Source: Limnothrix sp. CACIAM 69d
GTDB lineage: Bacteria > Cyanobacteriota > Cyanobacteriia > CACIAM-69d
DNA: 34,325 nucleotides
Reading direction: 5' to 3'
Assembly (NCBI GenBank): GCA_001913845.2
Contig: MKGP02000077.1
Coordinates: 1 to 34,325 of the forward strand
Under the pieces are notes generated by a model. The model saw only the letters and a program-made list of their open reading frames with translations. It was not told the origin of the DNA and did no database searches. The translations under genes and the position numbers were made by a program. Of the stretch, positions 1-10,068 are shown in pieces; positions within the stretch are counted from its first letter, which is position 1, and each line of letters starts with the position of its first letter.

Positions 1-119
1 CAAAGGTTGTCTCTAAATCAGTACATATGGTTGACCTGACCATGGCATTATTTGCCAAATTTCGGGTGAATGGCACGATTGATCTGCTACGCAACTGGCG
101 CTTAGCATTACTGTCTTGA
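1..119 (+). CDS. possible 3' end of a gene cut by the window edge
   Basis: The frame read from base 3 is open for 38 codons and stops with TGA at 117-119. It ends in a moderately basic, hydrophobic tail (LLRNWRLALLS). An internal ATG at 42 would give only 25 residues. I do not recognise a family, and an open frame this short can arise by chance, so this is a weak call based on position at the edge and the absence of any other content in bases 1-148. Confidence 0.22.
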   Translation, partial: KVVSKSVHMVDLTMALFAKFRVNGTIDLLRNWRLALLS

Positions 120-148
120 AGCTCTCCTTGTTTTTTGGGCCTTAGTGG

Positions 149-592
149 ATGCGATCCTTTCCTCGGCTGAATTTGCGGCCCGTGATGATGCACCCGATCG
201 CGCGGCGGGGGCTGACGGTGGCTCATTGGATTTTGGCGATCGCCCCGATCAGCTTACTGATCACCGGAGCGGGGGCTTGCCTCCAGGCCACCCGAATTTT
301 AGGAAAAGTGCCACAGCCTTGGATCAATGACCCTTATTTGTTCGGTCACAACGACGCGGCTTATCAAGCTTGGTTGCAGGCGGCAAGCTTGGCCCTGGGG
401 TTTACAGCTCTGAGCCTGATTCCTTGGTTTGTGCTGACGGCGGTGGCGATTTTGGCCCATTGGCGCTATTGGGCCAAAACAGAGTCCAGAGGGGCGGTGG
501 GCTACCGGTTTTTGCCGATCGGGCTGTATCTGCTGAGTTGGGTGGTGTTGATTTGGGAGCCAGTGGGATTGATAGATTGGTTGCTGGACTAG
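149..592 (+). CDS. small hypothetical integral membrane protein
   Basis: This is a 147-residue protein with three hydrophobic stretches that look like membrane helices, at about residues 23-47, 76-108 and 121-147. The middle one is followed by HWRYWAKTESRG, a likely cytoplasmic loop under the positive-inside rule. ATGs at 185 and 188 (MMHPIARRG) are alternative starts that place a basic segment directly before helix 1; I see no clear Shine-Dalgarno sequence for any of them. It lies just upstream of ccdA on the same strand with a short gap, so co-transcription with the cytochrome c maturation genes is possible. I do not recognise the family. The hydrophobic pattern and sensible codon use support a real gene. 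Confidence 0.6.
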   Translation: MRSFPRLNLRPVMMHPIARRGLTVAHWILAIAPISLLITGAGACLQATRILGKVPQPWINDPYLFGHNDAAYQAWLQAASLALGFTALSLIPWFVLTAVAILAHWRYWAKTESRGAVGYRFLPIGLYLLSWVVLIWEPVGLIDWLLD

Positions 593-742
593 TGAGCAGC
601 GCCGTTGATTAACCCGAGCGGTGGGCAACTGGGGCGATCGGCAATTTCCATCCACCCCCTAAAATTAATCCTGTGGGCCATGGGGCCATGCCATTGGGCC
701 AGGGCAAACCAGCCAGTTCCTGAACAAGTAGGGCGATCGCAG

Positions 743-1504
743 GTGTGGGAATCAGTACAAACGGGTTTATATCACCTGGCACAGTGGGCCACGGCGTTGG
801 TGGAAGCACAGTTGGCTCATCCCAGTTTGGGGACTGCGCTGGTGACGTTTGGGGCGGGCCTGCTCACCAGCCTGACCCCTTGTATGTTGTCGATGTTGCC
901 GATCGCGGTGGGCTATCTCGGGGGGTATGACACCTCAGGCGAGTCGGAACCCGCCAATGGGCGATCGCGCTGGGCGGCGGCGGTGCAGTCCCTCTGGTTT
1001 GCCCTGGGCTTGGCCACCACCCTGGCGGTGATGGGGGTGGCGGCGGCCTGGTTTGGTCGGGTTTATGGCCAGGTGGGTTGGGGCTTGCCGTTGCTGGTGA
1101 GCGGGGTGGCGATCGTGATGGGATTGAATCTGCTGGAGGTGTTGCCCTTTCAGTTTCCATCCCTAGGACAATGGATTCCTGTGCCGACGGGGGTTCCCCG
1201 ATCGCTGCGATCCTATTTGGTGGGGCTAACGTTTGGGCTGGCGGCTTCCCCTTGCAGTACGCCCGTTTTGGCAGCACTGTTAGCATGGGTTTCGGCCACA
1301 CGCGACCCGATCGCGGGTGGGGGTCTGCTGTTGGCCTATGCGATCGGCTATGTGTCGCCGTTGGTGTTGGTGGGCACGTTTGCCGCCTCTTTGAAGAGTG
1401 TTTTGGCGCTGCGGAGTCGATCGGGCTGGATTGTGCCCACCAGTGGCGCGTTATTGGTGGGATTCGGCGTATTTTCGCTGCTCAGTCGGTTACCGATCGG
1501 CTAG
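743..1504 (+). CDS. ccdA: CcdA-type thiol-disulfide transporter for cytochrome c biogenesis
   Basis: A polytopic membrane protein of the CcdA/DsbD transmembrane family. It passes reducing equivalents across the thylakoid or plasma membrane to keep apocytochrome c cysteines reduced for haem ligation (System II). The first core helix carries SLTPCMLSMLPIA and the fourth carries AASPCSTPVLAALLA; these are the two conserved proline-flanked redox cysteines. The frame is open back to a TTG at 605 and contains an ATG at 680. I prefer the GTG at 743 because the family normally begins close to the equivalent of VQTGLYHLAQWA and is about 245-255 residues long; this start gives 253. It is followed 149 bp later by ccs1, its functional partner. 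Family assignment is secure; the start is not. Confidence 0.9.
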   Translation: MWESVQTGLYHLAQWATALVEAQLAHPSLGTALVTFGAGLLTSLTPCMLSMLPIAVGYLGGYDTSGESEPANGRSRWAAAVQSLWFALGLATTLAVMGVAAAWFGRVYGQVGWGLPLLVSGVAIVMGLNLLEVLPFQFPSLGQWIPVPTGVPRSLRSYLVGLTFGLAASPCSTPVLAALLAWVSATRDPIAGGGLLLAYAIGYVSPLVLVGTFAASLKSVLALRSRSGWIVPTSGALLVGFGVFSLLSRLPIG

Positions 1505-1653
1505 GGTGAATGGCCAACGCCCTGCTAGTCAACGGATTGCCAGCCCCATGAGACGCTAGGAAACTAGGGCTAAAAACACAGGGCCAATAGCCAGGGTCAA
1601 CACACTAGGGCGGATTAAGGAAAGACCAAAGTACTGGGGGCAGGGCAAAAATC

Positions 1654-3072
1654 ATGGATGCGAATGACGGATTGCAGCAAACTCCCCTGAGCGGGGCGAT
1701 CGGGCGGAGCTGGTGGCGCGAAGGGTTGCGCATCATTGCTGACCTGCGGTTGGCGATCGTCCTGTTATTGGTGATTGCGGTGGCCAGCATCACCGGCACA
1801 GTCATCGAGCAGGGCCAGGGCTTGGAGTTCTATCAAGCAAACTATCCAGAGGATCCGGCCCTGTTTGGTTTCCTGAGCTGGAAAGTGTTGCTGGCCTTGG
1901 GATTGAACACCGTCTATCGCACCTGGTGGTATTTGGGGCTGTTGGTGCTGTTTGGCACGAGCTTGGCCGCCTGTACTGCCCTGCGCCAATGGCCGGCCCT
2001 GAAAGCTGCCCAGCATTGGAGTTATTACCGGGCCCCCAGACAGTTTGAGAAATTGGCCCTCAGTGCCCGGTTGGACTTGGGGGAAGCCACCAGCGCGATC
2101 GCCCCAGCAGCTCCCCTATTGCAAGCCAAAGGCTACCGGGTCTTTGCGGAAGGCAGCAGCCTGTATGCACGCAAGGGCATTGTGGGCCGCATTGGGCCGA
2201 TCATGGTCCATGCGGGAATGTTGATTGTGTTGTTGGGGGGCATCATTGGTGCGCTCACCGGTTTCATCGCCCAAGAAATGATTCCCAGCGGTCAAACGTT
2301 TCAGGTCACCAATATTATTGATGGCGGCCCTTTGGCGGCGGGTAATGTGCCCCGAGATTGGTCTGTGAAGGTCAACCGCTTTTGGATTGAATATTTACCG
2401 GACGGCAACATCGACCAGTTCTATTCTGATTTGTCAGTGTTGGATCAAGCGGGTCAAGAGCGCGATCGACAAACTATTTTTGTGAATCAGCCCCTGCGCT
2501 ACCGAGGGGTGACCATGTACCAAACCGACTGGGGCATCGCAGCGGTGAAGGTACGCATCAACAACAGTCCATCAATTCAGTTACCCATGGGCAAGCTGAA
2601 TCTGCCGGGCGCGGGCCGGATTTGGGGCACTTGGGTTCCCACCAAACCGGACTTGAGCGAGGGGGTTTCGCTACTGGCGCGAGATTTGCAAGGGGCGGTG
2701 CTGATCTATGACGCAACGGGCCGCCCGATCGCCACCACGCGGGTGGGCCGATCGACCCCAATTACCCTGGGCGATCGCACCCTTACTTTGGCCGTGGATG
2801 ATTTGATTGGCAGTACGGGGCTACAGATCAAGGCGGATCCCAGCATCCCGATCGTCTATTTGGGCTTTGGATTGCTGATGGTGGGCGTGGTGATGAGCTA
2901 TTTTTCCCACTCACAAATTTGGCTGTTGCAGGAGGGGCGATCGCTCTATGTGGGTGGCCGCACCAATCGGGCCCAGGTGACCTTTGAGCGGGAAATGCTG
3001 GAGGCGATCGCACAATTGCAAGCCACTGTCCCGATCGCCTCACCCCCAACGCCCGCTGCTACGGAAACCTAA
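1654..3072 (+). CDS. ccs1: cytochrome c biogenesis protein Ccs1/CcsB (ResB family)
   Basis: A 472-residue ResB-like membrane protein. With CcsA it forms the System II haem delivery and ligation complex that matures cytochromes f, c6 and c550 on the lumenal side. Features seen: an N-terminal helix at about 28-50 ([20 protein letters not shown]), a second at about 72-88, a third near 92-112 ending in [17 protein letters not shown], a helix at about 185-205 after [11 protein letters not shown], a large soluble lumenal domain (residues 210-395), and a last helix near 398-417 followed by YFSHSQIW. The His in MVHAG and those features are typical of ResB proteins. ATG at 1654 follows a G-rich stretch. 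CcsA is not in this window. The pairing with ccdA matches the known pathway. Confidence 0.95.
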   Translation: MDANDGLQQTPLSGAIGRSWWREGLRIIADLRLAIVLLLVIAVASITGTVIEQGQGLEFYQANYPEDPALFGFLSWKVLLALGLNTVYRTWWYLGLLVLFGTSLAACTALRQWPALKAAQHWSYYRAPRQFEKLALSARLDLGEATSAIAPAAPLLQAKGYRVFAEGSSLYARKGIVGRIGPIMVHAGMLIVLLGGIIGALTGFIAQEMIPSGQTFQVTNIIDGGPLAAGNVPRDWSVKVNRFWIEYLPDGNIDQFYSDLSVLDQAGQERDRQTIFVNQPLRYRGVTMYQTDWGIAAVKVRINNSPSIQLPMGKLNLPGAGRIWGTWVPTKPDLSEGVSLLARDLQGAVLIYDATGRPIATTRVGRSTPITLGDRTLTLAVDDLIGSTGLQIKADPSIPIVYLGFGLLMVGVVMSYFSHSQIWLLQEGRSLYVGGRTNRAQVTFEREMLEAIAQLQATVPIASPPTPAATET

Positions 3073-3242
3073 ACGATCATCTCTAAGTTCGCAAAATTTG
3101 CAGATTGCTATCGATGGCTAAATCCTAAGATTCGTCTCCGATCACGAAGGGATCGGGGCGATCGCGCTAGGCTCAGAGCAAAGGTTCTTGCCCCCGGCCC
3201 ACCCTTGCCAGAACCCATTCCACGGGGCAAGCAGGAGGAGTG

Positions 3243-3740
3243 ATGACCCATCAGCATCTGCGTTGGCTTAGTGGTGTAGTCTTGGCAGCGGCGCTCCTCG
3301 GTGCGGTAGGTTCGCGAGCGGCGGCGGAACCCGCTGCCACCACGGCTCCCACTGACCTGAAAGAACTTTTGGAAACGGGCCTCTGTGGCGGTTGTAATTT
3401 GGCGACGGCCAACTTGGCGGGGCAAAACCTGCAAGGAGCGCACCTGATTGGGGCTGACTTGCGCCATGCCAATTTGCGGGGGGCTAATTTAACCAACGCC
3501 AACCTGGAAGGGGCCGATCTGACCGGGGCTGACCTAACGGACGCTAATTTAACCGGCACATTCTTAACCAATGCCATCCTGACCCAAGCGAGGCTCGATC
3601 GGGTAAATCTCACAGCCGCCACCCTCAATGACGTGGACGTGACCGGCGCGTCGATGCTGGACTTAACCCTCACAGGCGCGACGATTCAGGACACGGCGAT
3701 CGGGGTTGGCGGCGACGAACCCATCGAACCCCATCCCTAG
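3243..3740 (+). CDS. exported pentapeptide-repeat protein with a CxxC motif
   Basis: A 165-residue protein starting with a signal-peptide-like segment (RWLSGVVLAAALLGAVGSRAAA, cut likely after about residue 28). It then has a short helix with LLETGLCGGCNL (Cys48 and Cys51) and about 20 consecutive A(D/N)LXX pentapeptide units from residue 52 to 150, which should fold as a right-handed quadrilateral beta-helix. The LxTGxCxxCNL cap before the repeats is common in small cyanobacterial pentapeptide proteins. Location is probably lumen or periplasm; molecular function is unknown. I choose ATG 3243 rather than GTG 3240 because AGGAGG at 3233-3238 is only one base from the GTG. An 8-bp inverted repeat (3187-3194 with 3224-3231) ends directly before that ribosome site. 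Confidence 0.85.
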   Translation: MTHQHLRWLSGVVLAAALLGAVGSRAAAEPAATTAPTDLKELLETGLCGGCNLATANLAGQNLQGAHLIGADLRHANLRGANLTNANLEGADLTGADLTDANLTGTFLTNAILTQARLDRVNLTAATLNDVDVTGASMLDLTLTGATIQDTAIGVGGDEPIEPHP

Positions 3741-3758
3741 GGATGGCTAACCCTTGCC

Positions 3759-4490
3759 ATGATGCGCTTGCTGAATTCCCACAAATCTCCCCACCTTAAA
3801 ACAGCCGTTGGTTTGCGCTTGGGGGCGATCGGGCTGGGCATGATTGTGGCGATCGCCGCTGCTCTGCCCGCCCAGGCCCAAGAGCGGCTCAATCGGATCC
3901 TGTCCGTTACGGGCCGAGGCAGTGAACTGGTCAGCGCCAGCACTGCCCGTGTGAGCCTGGGAGTGGAAGCCCGGGCCGCCACCGCCGAAGCGGCCCAAGC
4001 GGAAATGGCCAAGCGATCGAGCGCGGTGGTGGCGCTGCTGCGGGGTCGCAATGTCCAAAAGCTGCAAACCACGGGCGTTTATCTCAGCCCCTACTACGAC
4101 AACAACAGCAAACCCGTGGGCTTTGTGGCCACCAACACGGTCAGCTTTGAAATTGCCGCCACCGAATCTGGAGCGCTGATGGATGCGGCCGTGAAAGCGG
4201 GAGCCACCCGCGTGGATGGGGTGCAGTTCACGATCGATGATGCCACCAACAACGCGGCGCGCAATCGGGCCTTGGCCGCAGCAACCCGTGATGCCCAAGC
4301 CCAGGCCGATGCGGTTTTGGCAACCTTGGGGCTAACTCGGCAGGAAGTGATGGGCATTCAGGTAGAGGGGGCGATGATGTCGATCCCCAGCCCCATGCTG
4401 CGAGGCGTGGCCGACTCCGCCGCCAGCACCCCCGTGGTGGCTGGTGAACAGACGATCCAAGCTACGGTTACTTTGCACATTCGGTACTAG
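3759..4490 (+). CDS. exported SIMPL (DUF541) domain protein
   Basis: A 243-residue protein with an N-terminal signal peptide (hydrophobic core GLRLGAIGLGMIVAIAAALPAQA, cut likely after AQA near residue 40). A SIMPL domain follows, starting ILSVTGRGSELV and ending with an ATVTLHIRY beta strand. The alternating strand pattern, the TTGVYLSPYYDNN segment and the repeated Ala-rich helix (ARNRALAAATRDAQAQADAV) are typical of this periplasmic or outer-membrane-associated family, whose biochemical role is not settled. Two ATG codons in a row open the gene (3759, 3762). It begins 18 bp after the pentapeptide gene, so the two exported proteins are probably co-transcribed. Convergent with the histidine kinase downstream. 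Confidence 0.87.
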   Translation: MMRLLNSHKSPHLKTAVGLRLGAIGLGMIVAIAAALPAQAQERLNRILSVTGRGSELVSASTARVSLGVEARAATAEAAQAEMAKRSSAVVALLRGRNVQKLQTTGVYLSPYYDNNSKPVGFVATNTVSFEIAATESGALMDAAVKAGATRVDGVQFTIDDATNNAARNRALAAATRDAQAQADAVLATLGLTRQEVMGIQVEGAMMSIPSPMLRGVADSAASTPVVAGEQTIQATVTLHIRY

Positions 4491-4510
4491 TTCGGCACTC
4501 GTCACGGAGG

Positions 4511-4539
4511 ACTGAATTAACGCTTCGTTCGTTTTCAGT
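4511..4539. terminator. weak hairpin between convergent genes
   Basis: ACTGAA (4511-4516) pairs with TTCAGT (4534-4539), with a possible inner AACG/CGTT pair. It lies in the 73-bp gap between the SIMPL gene (+) and the hybrid kinase (-), where a bidirectional terminator is expected. There is no clear T tract on either side, so this is only a candidate. Confidence 0.25.
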
Positions 4540-4563
4540 TGCCAACGTCCAGGTTTACAGAGT

Positions 4564-7500
4564 TCAACGTCGGGATGGGGTGACCTGAATTTGATCGAGT
4601 TGATCAAGCTGCTGAGTATAGGCACAAACGCGATTCATCACATCCCGTAGTTGAGCTGACAAAATTTCAGCCCGATCGAGCCGATCGGCCAGGGCATTGG
4701 TTTCCAGTTGGCAAGCCAAATCCGGCATTTCCAAAACGCCAGCATTGGCCGCCGCACCTTTAATTTGGTGGGCCCGCCGATAGACTTCCTTGATGTTTTG
4801 GCTTTCGATCGCCCGATCGAGGGCTTCCAAATATTCCGGAATGCCCTCCACAAAAATACTGAGAATTTCACGGGCGATCTCCAGATCGCCCATGGAAATC
4901 TCCATCAACCGTTCCCGATCGATCGGCGGTGCTGACTCAGCAGCAGAGCTCCCAGCACTCAGCCTTGGCTTGGGAGTCGGTTCCGTCGGGGGCAAGTCGC
5001 CTTCCGTGTGCGAATTGCGACTCATGGGAATCACCCAGCGATCGAGCACCGCCGCCAAGCCCGCCAAGCTAATCGGCTTGCTGATGTAGTCATTCATGCC
5101 CACCGCCAAACATTCCTCCCGGGCCCCAGCCAAAGCATTAGCCGTCATGGCAATCACCGTCACGTCCCGATTGGGGCCCGCTTCCGCCCGCAACCGTTGC
5201 ACGGCCTGATAGCCATCCATCACCGGCATTAAGCAATCCATCAACACCAAATCAAACGGCTCGCGTAGCAGTCGATCGAGCGCCTGTTGGCCATTGTCAG
5301 CACAGGTCACATTCTCCCAACCCAAACTCTTGAGCTGCCGCAAGACAATTTGTTGATTCAGGGGGGTGTCTTCTACCACCAAAATCTTGCAATGCACCGG
5401 CCGCACCAGGGGATGGAGCGATCGCGCCGCCGATCGCCCATCACGCTCAGCCACCGTTAGCGGTTCCAGCACCGCAGGCAAGGTTGGTGACTCGTGACGC
5501 ACCGCCGCCGTTAGCGCATCCAGCAGTTGCGAAACCAAAATCGGCATCGTCAGGTAATGCTTAATCACCCCCTGACCCACCAGTTGATGGCCCAGCGATC
5601 GCGCTTCTGGCTTCAGCAACAGGATCCAGTGCAAAGCGGCCAAGGCCGGTTGCTGCTGAATTTGTCGCTGCAACGGTTCCCAAGTCAGATCCAAGTCTTC
5701 CAAATTCACAAGGGCGATCGTGTAGGGGTTCTCGCTGTGGCTGGCCGTCTCGATCGCCCCAAACATCTGATCCGCCGACACACGATCCAAACGCCCACCC
5801 CAAGCCCGCACCTGAGAACCAATCAGCAATTGCTGGCGGGGATCCGTATCCACCAACAGCAACCGTTCTTGGCGCAAAAAAGACCATTGCTCCGCCTCAT
5901 CCGTCAACGCCTGGCGCTGCAAAGGCACTGAAAACCAAAACGTACTGCCCCCACCCACATTGGCCTCATAGCCAATTTCGCCCCCCATCAGTTCCACCAA
6001 CTGCCGACAAATGGCCAGCCCCAACCCAGTGCCTCCATAGCGGCGGGTTGTGGAAGCATCCACCTGCGAAAAAGACTGAAACAGCTTGTGGCGATGCTCC
6101 GGCAAGACCCCCACCCCTGAATCTCGCACCTCACAGTGAATCACCACCATCTTGTTTGATTGGGATTCCAAAGACATTTGAAAAACCACCTGTCCTTGAT
6201 CCGTGAATTTAATGGCATTACCCACTAAGTTGATGCAAATTTGATGCAGTCTTGTGGGGTCACCCACCACCGTCCAAGGCACATTACTATCCAGCAGCGT
6301 CAACAGCGTTAATCCCTTGGCTTGGGCTTGGGGCCGCAGGAGATGATCGACGGTTTCAATACATTGATTTAGGTCAAAGGGAATGGACTCTAGTTGCACT
6401 TCTCGAGCTTCAATTTTCGCCCAATCCAAAATGTCATTAATCAACGACAATAGGTGCTCGCCGCTGGTTTTTAAGATGCGAGCTAAGTCCTGCTGTTCTA
6501 AATTTAAGGGCGTTTGCAGCAGCAAATCTGTCGTACCTAAAGCCGCATTCAAAGGAGTCCGAATTTCGTGACTCATGTTGGCCAGAAATTGACTTTTGGC
6601 TCGGTTGGCAGAATCGGCTAATTCTTTTGCCAGTTGCAATTCCGTGGACTGATGTTGAAGACGTTGCACTAATTGGGTTTGTTGAACAGCAATGCCCAGT
6701 TGTGCCCCAATTTGCACCAGAATTTTGATGTCTGATTCGCTCCAGGTGCGGGGGCGTTCATTTTGATAGGCTCCCAGGACTCCCCACAGTTCCCGTCCAC
6801 AATGAATGGGTACGCAAATAAAGGCTTTGGCCGCCAATCGATCGAGCAATTCCAAGCAGGTATCGGCCAAATCCGCCTGATCCACATCGCTGGCACTGAC
6901 ATAACTGGCTCCCAAGTTGAAGGGGCCGCCTTGGGTCAGTTGCCAAGTTTTGTGACACAGGGCCGGATTGAGGTGATCCACATCCTTGGTGACTCCGCTC
7001 GGACTAACCAAGGGCTGCACACCATCGGCCGCAGACTCCACCAAAAATTGACCGCTCCAGTCCGGATTAAACCGATAAATCACCACTCGATGGCACAGCA
7101 GGGCCCGCCGTAGCTCATCGGTTGTATCCAGAAAAATTTCATCCAGATCCAAGGATTGCCGCATTCGGGTGATGATTCGGGCGATCGCGGTTTCGCGTCG
7201 GGCCAAGTCCCGCAGGGCCTGTTCTGCCTGCTTCCGTTGCATCAAGGCTCCGGCCTGGGTTCCCACTGCCTCCAACAGATGCAAGATTTTGTTATCGAGG
7301 GTCGAGGCCTGTCGTCGCAGGAACATCAAGACCGCCAAAACCTGGGAGCCGTCCAAAATAGGAACCGCAAAGGCCGATCGCAAACCCACACTAGCGGCCA
7401 GCTCTGAACGGGCAAAAATTCCCGGTTGGCTTAAATCCTCCAGCCATTCCGCCTGGCGCTGGGCCCAAACTCGACCGGGCATTCCTTCTCCCGATCGATA

Positions 7501-8211
7501 CTGAAGCTGCAAACTGGCTTGGCGAAAGGCTTGAAACGATGGGTCGCTGGCATACCAACTGGGGCTGCACTCCAGCGCCGTCCCGTGGGCATTGGGCACC
7601 CAGGCTTCTGCACAATCCCACTTAATGGTTTGGCAAGTCAGCCGCAAAATGGCTTCAAGGGATGCATCAAAATCCGAGGCTCGCCCGATCGCCTGGGAAG
7701 CCGCCAGCAACAGCCGAATTTCAATTTCAACTTTCTGGCGCTGAACAATTTGTTTGTGTAGCAGTTCATTCTGTTCAGTCAAGCGACGATTCGCCGATCG
7801 CAACTCTTCCTGAAGGGCATACAGGCGCAGTTGGCTCTCAATTCGCGACAGAATTTCTTGAACCTGAAAAGGTTTAGTAATATAGTCAACTCCACCGGCC
7901 TCAAAGGCATGAACCTTATCGGTTGGGCGATCTAAAGCGCTAATAAAAATAACAGGAATATGACGAGTTTGAGGATCATCTTTTAAGTAACGACAAACTT
8001 CATATCCATCCAAATCTGGCATACAAGCATCCAGAAGGATTAAATTTGGTGCAGCCAACCGAGCAGCACTTAGTGCCAATCGACCACTAATTGCCTTTCT
8101 GACACGATAGCCATGGGTCTCCAGCATGGAAGACAGCAGACGAAGATTATCTGGCAAGTCATCCACAATTAAGATATCAGCCTTGGCGGGATTCCCGGAA
8201 GAAGATAACAT
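4564..8211 (-). CDS. hybrid sensor histidine kinase: REC-GAF-GAF-HisKA-HATPase-pseudoREC-REC-HPt
   Basis: A 1215-residue soluble phosphorelay protein. Domains in order (numbered from the ATG at 8211): receiver 12-125 with phosphoacceptor Asp61 in [10 protein letters not shown] and Lys in TKPF; coiled coil about 130-170; GAF1 175-325; GAF2 345-510 of the phytochrome/cyanobacteriochrome type; HisKA with His548 in [10 protein letters not shown]; HATPase with N box (Asn664), DSGVGV (Asp697) and GGTGLGLAI; a degenerate receiver 783-905 whose Asp position is Asn836; an intact receiver with Asp992 in LVLMDCLMP; and an HPt domain with His1148 in [12 protein letters not shown]. No membrane helices are seen. 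A TTG three codons upstream (8220) is less likely than the ATG. The gene stands alone on its strand with a long spacer upstream; its signal and output partner are unknown. Confidence 0.93.
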   Translation of the reverse strand: MLSSSGNPAKADILIVDDLPDNLRLLSSMLETHGYRVRKAISGRLALSAARLAAPNLILLDACMPDLDGYEVCRYLKDDPQTRHIPVIFISALDRPTDKVHAFEAGGVDYITKPFQVQEILSRIESQLRLYALQEELRSANRRLTEQNELLHKQIVQRQKVEIEIRLLLAASQAIGRASDFDASLEAILRLTCQTIKWDCAEAWVPNAHGTALECSPSWYASDPSFQAFRQASLQLQYRSGEGMPGRVWAQRQAEWLEDLSQPGIFARSELAASVGLRSAFAVPILDGSQVLAVLMFLRRQASTLDNKILHLLEAVGTQAGALMQRKQAEQALRDLARRETAIARIITRMRQSLDLDEIFLDTTDELRRALLCHRVVIYRFNPDWSGQFLVESAADGVQPLVSPSGVTKDVDHLNPALCHKTWQLTQGGPFNLGASYVSASDVDQADLADTCLELLDRLAAKAFICVPIHCGRELWGVLGAYQNERPRTWSESDIKILVQIGAQLGIAVQQTQLVQRLQHQSTELQLAKELADSANRAKSQFLANMSHEIRTPLNAALGTTDLLLQTPLNLEQQDLARILKTSGEHLLSLINDILDWAKIEAREVQLESIPFDLNQCIETVDHLLRPQAQAKGLTLLTLLDSNVPWTVVGDPTRLHQICINLVGNAIKFTDQGQVVFQMSLESQSNKMVVIHCEVRDSGVGVLPEHRHKLFQSFSQVDASTTRRYGGTGLGLAICRQLVELMGGEIGYEANVGGGSTFWFSVPLQRQALTDEAEQWSFLRQERLLLVDTDPRQQLLIGSQVRAWGGRLDRVSADQMFGAIETASHSENPYTIALVNLEDLDLTWEPLQRQIQQQPALAALHWILLLKPEARSLGHQLVGQGVIKHYLTMPILVSQLLDALTAAVRHESPTLPAVLEPLTVAERDGRSAARSLHPLVRPVHCKILVVEDTPLNQQIVLRQLKSLGWENVTCADNGQQALDRLLREPFDLVLMDCLMPVMDGYQAVQRLRAEAGPNRDVTVIAMTANALAGAREECLAVGMNDYISKPISLAGLAAVLDRWVIPMSRNSHTEGDLPPTEPTPKPRLSAGSSAAESAPPIDRERLMEISMGDLEIAREILSIFVEGIPEYLEALDRAIESQNIKEVYRRAHQIKGAAANAGVLEMPDLACQLETNALADRLDRAEILSAQLRDVMNRVCAYTQQLDQLDQIQVTPSRR

Positions 8212-8784
8212 CGACAGCAATCCAGAGAGAAAGGAAAAAATGAGTGATCAAGCGTCAAGCAAGGATCTAGGCAACTGTTATTCAAGATGATTCATTTCAT
8301 GCAAGTTATTTGGCTCATAACTGATGCGTGCTGTTCTATTTTTGATTGATGTTTGACTGATTGGGATGATTGGGGCGATTGATGATTTGAGATTTGAAAC
8401 TTGAGCCTATTAGCTTTTAGTTGCTTTAAACGGCATTCAAGCTGCTTTCAGCGAGCTATTGAGTCACAACTATGCCCATTCAATGAAAATTGTCTGACTC
8501 AAAACTCGTTAACAGTCTTCACTCACGGTGCTTTGCCGTTACCCACAATCGCTAAATTTTTCATGAATTTCTGAGTTTAGTTCACTCTTTCATGAGGTCA
8601 GTGACTATCAAGTCAGCGATCGCCTAAAGTCAGAGTGGCTCTGAACCTCGGGTGGCTTCAGTCTGTACGCCATTCAACAATCATGCAGCATGGTCATGGC
8701 TGTTAACTATCGGTAGAACACGAGTATTTTTTGATACGATCGCCCGTCTTCCTTTACGGGGATAGTACAAATCGCGATTCGTCT
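8212..8784. other. intergenic region without a gene, upstream of the hybrid kinase
   Basis: About 570 bp between the kinase start and the ftsW stop. I find no credible coding frame, tRNA or strong terminator. It is AT-richer than its neighbours and holds short iterated repeats (8358-8404), a short hairpin CCCGT/ACGGG (8743-8747 with 8756-8760) and a palindrome AATCGCGATT (8770-8779). The kinase promoter must lie here, but I cannot place it. Confidence 0.6.
8358..8404. repeat. short iterated direct repeats
   Basis: Three 9-bp units in a row (TGATTGGGA, TGATTGGGG, CGATTGATG; 8358-8384) run into three 7-bp units (GATTTGA, GATTTGA, AACTTGA; 8384-8404). They lie about 150-190 bp upstream of the kinase start. 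They could be protein-binding iterons or slippage products. Confidence 0.4.
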
Positions 8785-9984
8785 TTAAGGCCGACGGGGC
8801 CGGCGGCGATCGAGGGAAACAACCGTGGCCGCGCTGCTTTCGCGGGCCACCCGAATCAGCAACCCCGCTAGAAACAGACTGGCAATAATCGAGCTACCGC
8901 CATAGCTCATGAGGGGAAACGGCAGTCCTGTAGTGGGCAGCACACCGGTTGCCACGCCAATGTTCACCAGGGCTTGGCCCACCAGCAGCAACACAGCACC
9001 GACGGCCACCAGTCGCAGAGAGCGATCGCTCGCATTGGCAGCCACTCGCAGGCCCAATGCACCGTAAACGACTAACAGGGTCAACAACAGCAGGGAACCA
9101 ACAAAGCCAAACTCCTCCGCAAACACTGAAAAGATAAAGTCCGTGAACTGGATGGGCAGGCTGGCTAATTTTTGTTGCGAGAGGCCAAACCCCGTCCCCC
9201 ACCAGCCCCCCGACCCGATCGCCAGGAGACTTTGCACCAATTGATAGCCAATGCCTAGAGGGTCGTCCCAAGGATTGAGAAAAGACGCAATTCGCCGCTG
9301 CTGGTACGTGCGCAGGCTAATACTAATTAACCCTAAAACCAGCCCACCTCCCGCCGCGCTGAGCAGATAGGCATAGGGCAAGCCCGCCGTCAGCGCCAGT
9401 AGCCAAACGGTCATCCCACAAACCGCTGCGGTGCTGAGATTAGGTTGCAACAAGATTCCCAACAACACTGCACCGATGGTTCCCAGCCAAAACCAGCGAT
9501 GGCGATCGGTCAACCGTTCCCACTGACCCAAAATACGGGCACTTTGCAGCACCAAAAAGGGCTTTAAGAGTTCCGAGGGTTGAATCGGCAAGACCCCAAT
9601 TTCAATCCAGCGAACGGCTCCGTTGGCCGATCGCCCAAGACCAGGAACCAGCAGCGCCCACATCAGCATCAGGGTGACTAATAACCCCCAATGGGCGATC
9701 GCCAGCACGTAACGCAGGGGCAGGGAAACGGCCGTTTGGAATCCCACCAAGCCCGCCGCAATCCACAGTAATTGCCGTTTGCAGTAGTACCAACCGTCTC
9801 CTTCCGTGGCTTCCGCACTGGCGTAGGAGGCAGATAGCAAAATCAGAAACCCCACAAACAGCCAAAAGAAGGTGAGCCAACGCAACCAGCGGGCTTCGTC
9901 GGCCCAGCCCACTGCCGACCACCCCACGGAGGTTCGGAACTGTGTGAGCCAATCACTCCAAACAAGGGGGCGACGTTGGGCCAT
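8785..9984 (-). CDS. ftsW: FtsW/RodA/SpoVE (SEDS) peptidoglycan glycosyltransferase, FtsW type
   Basis: A 399-residue polytopic membrane protein of the SEDS family, which polymerises lipid II glycan strands together with a class B PBP during septation. About ten hydrophobic helices are visible from residue 33 to the end. Diagnostic stretches are RWIEIGVLPIQPSELLK, LQPNLSTA, a WWGTGFGLSQQKLASLP loop, QFTDFIFSVFAEEFGF and the C-terminal GLPFPLMSYGGSSIIAS. The MSYGGSS block and lone chromosomal context fit FtsW somewhat better than RodA, but the two are hard to separate by eye. ATG at 9984. The region upstream contains a MITE-like insertion (10069-10210), so the native promoter may be displaced or modified. 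Confidence 0.9.
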   Translation of the reverse strand: MAQRRPLVWSDWLTQFRTSVGWSAVGWADEARWLRWLTFFWLFVGFLILLSASYASAEATEGDGWYYCKRQLLWIAAGLVGFQTAVSLPLRYVLAIAHWGLLVTLMLMWALLVPGLGRSANGAVRWIEIGVLPIQPSELLKPFLVLQSARILGQWERLTDRHRWFWLGTIGAVLLGILLQPNLSTAAVCGMTVWLLALTAGLPYAYLLSAAGGGLVLGLISISLRTYQQRRIASFLNPWDDPLGIGYQLVQSLLAIGSGGWWGTGFGLSQQKLASLPIQFTDFIFSVFAEEFGFVGSLLLLTLLVVYGALGLRVAANASDRSLRLVAVGAVLLLVGQALVNIGVATGVLPTTGLPFPLMSYGGSSIIASLFLAGLLIRVARESSAATVVSLDRRRPRRP

Positions 9985-10068
9985 GGATCGCAGGCAACCT
10001 CAAGGGGCAAAGACAGACCAGAAAGCAACCCCACCAGCGGGGGCCAAGCGCTGCTGACTTCAAACAAT

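Noticed and set aside
8743..8760. CCCGT/ACGGG hairpin as the ftsW terminator
   Set aside because: Only 5 bp with an 8-nt loop; on the ftsW strand it is followed by an A run, not a T run.
8212..8784. tRNA or small RNA gene in the kinase-ftsW spacer
   Set aside because: No cloverleaf, no T-loop consensus and no promoter-terminator pair could be found by eye.
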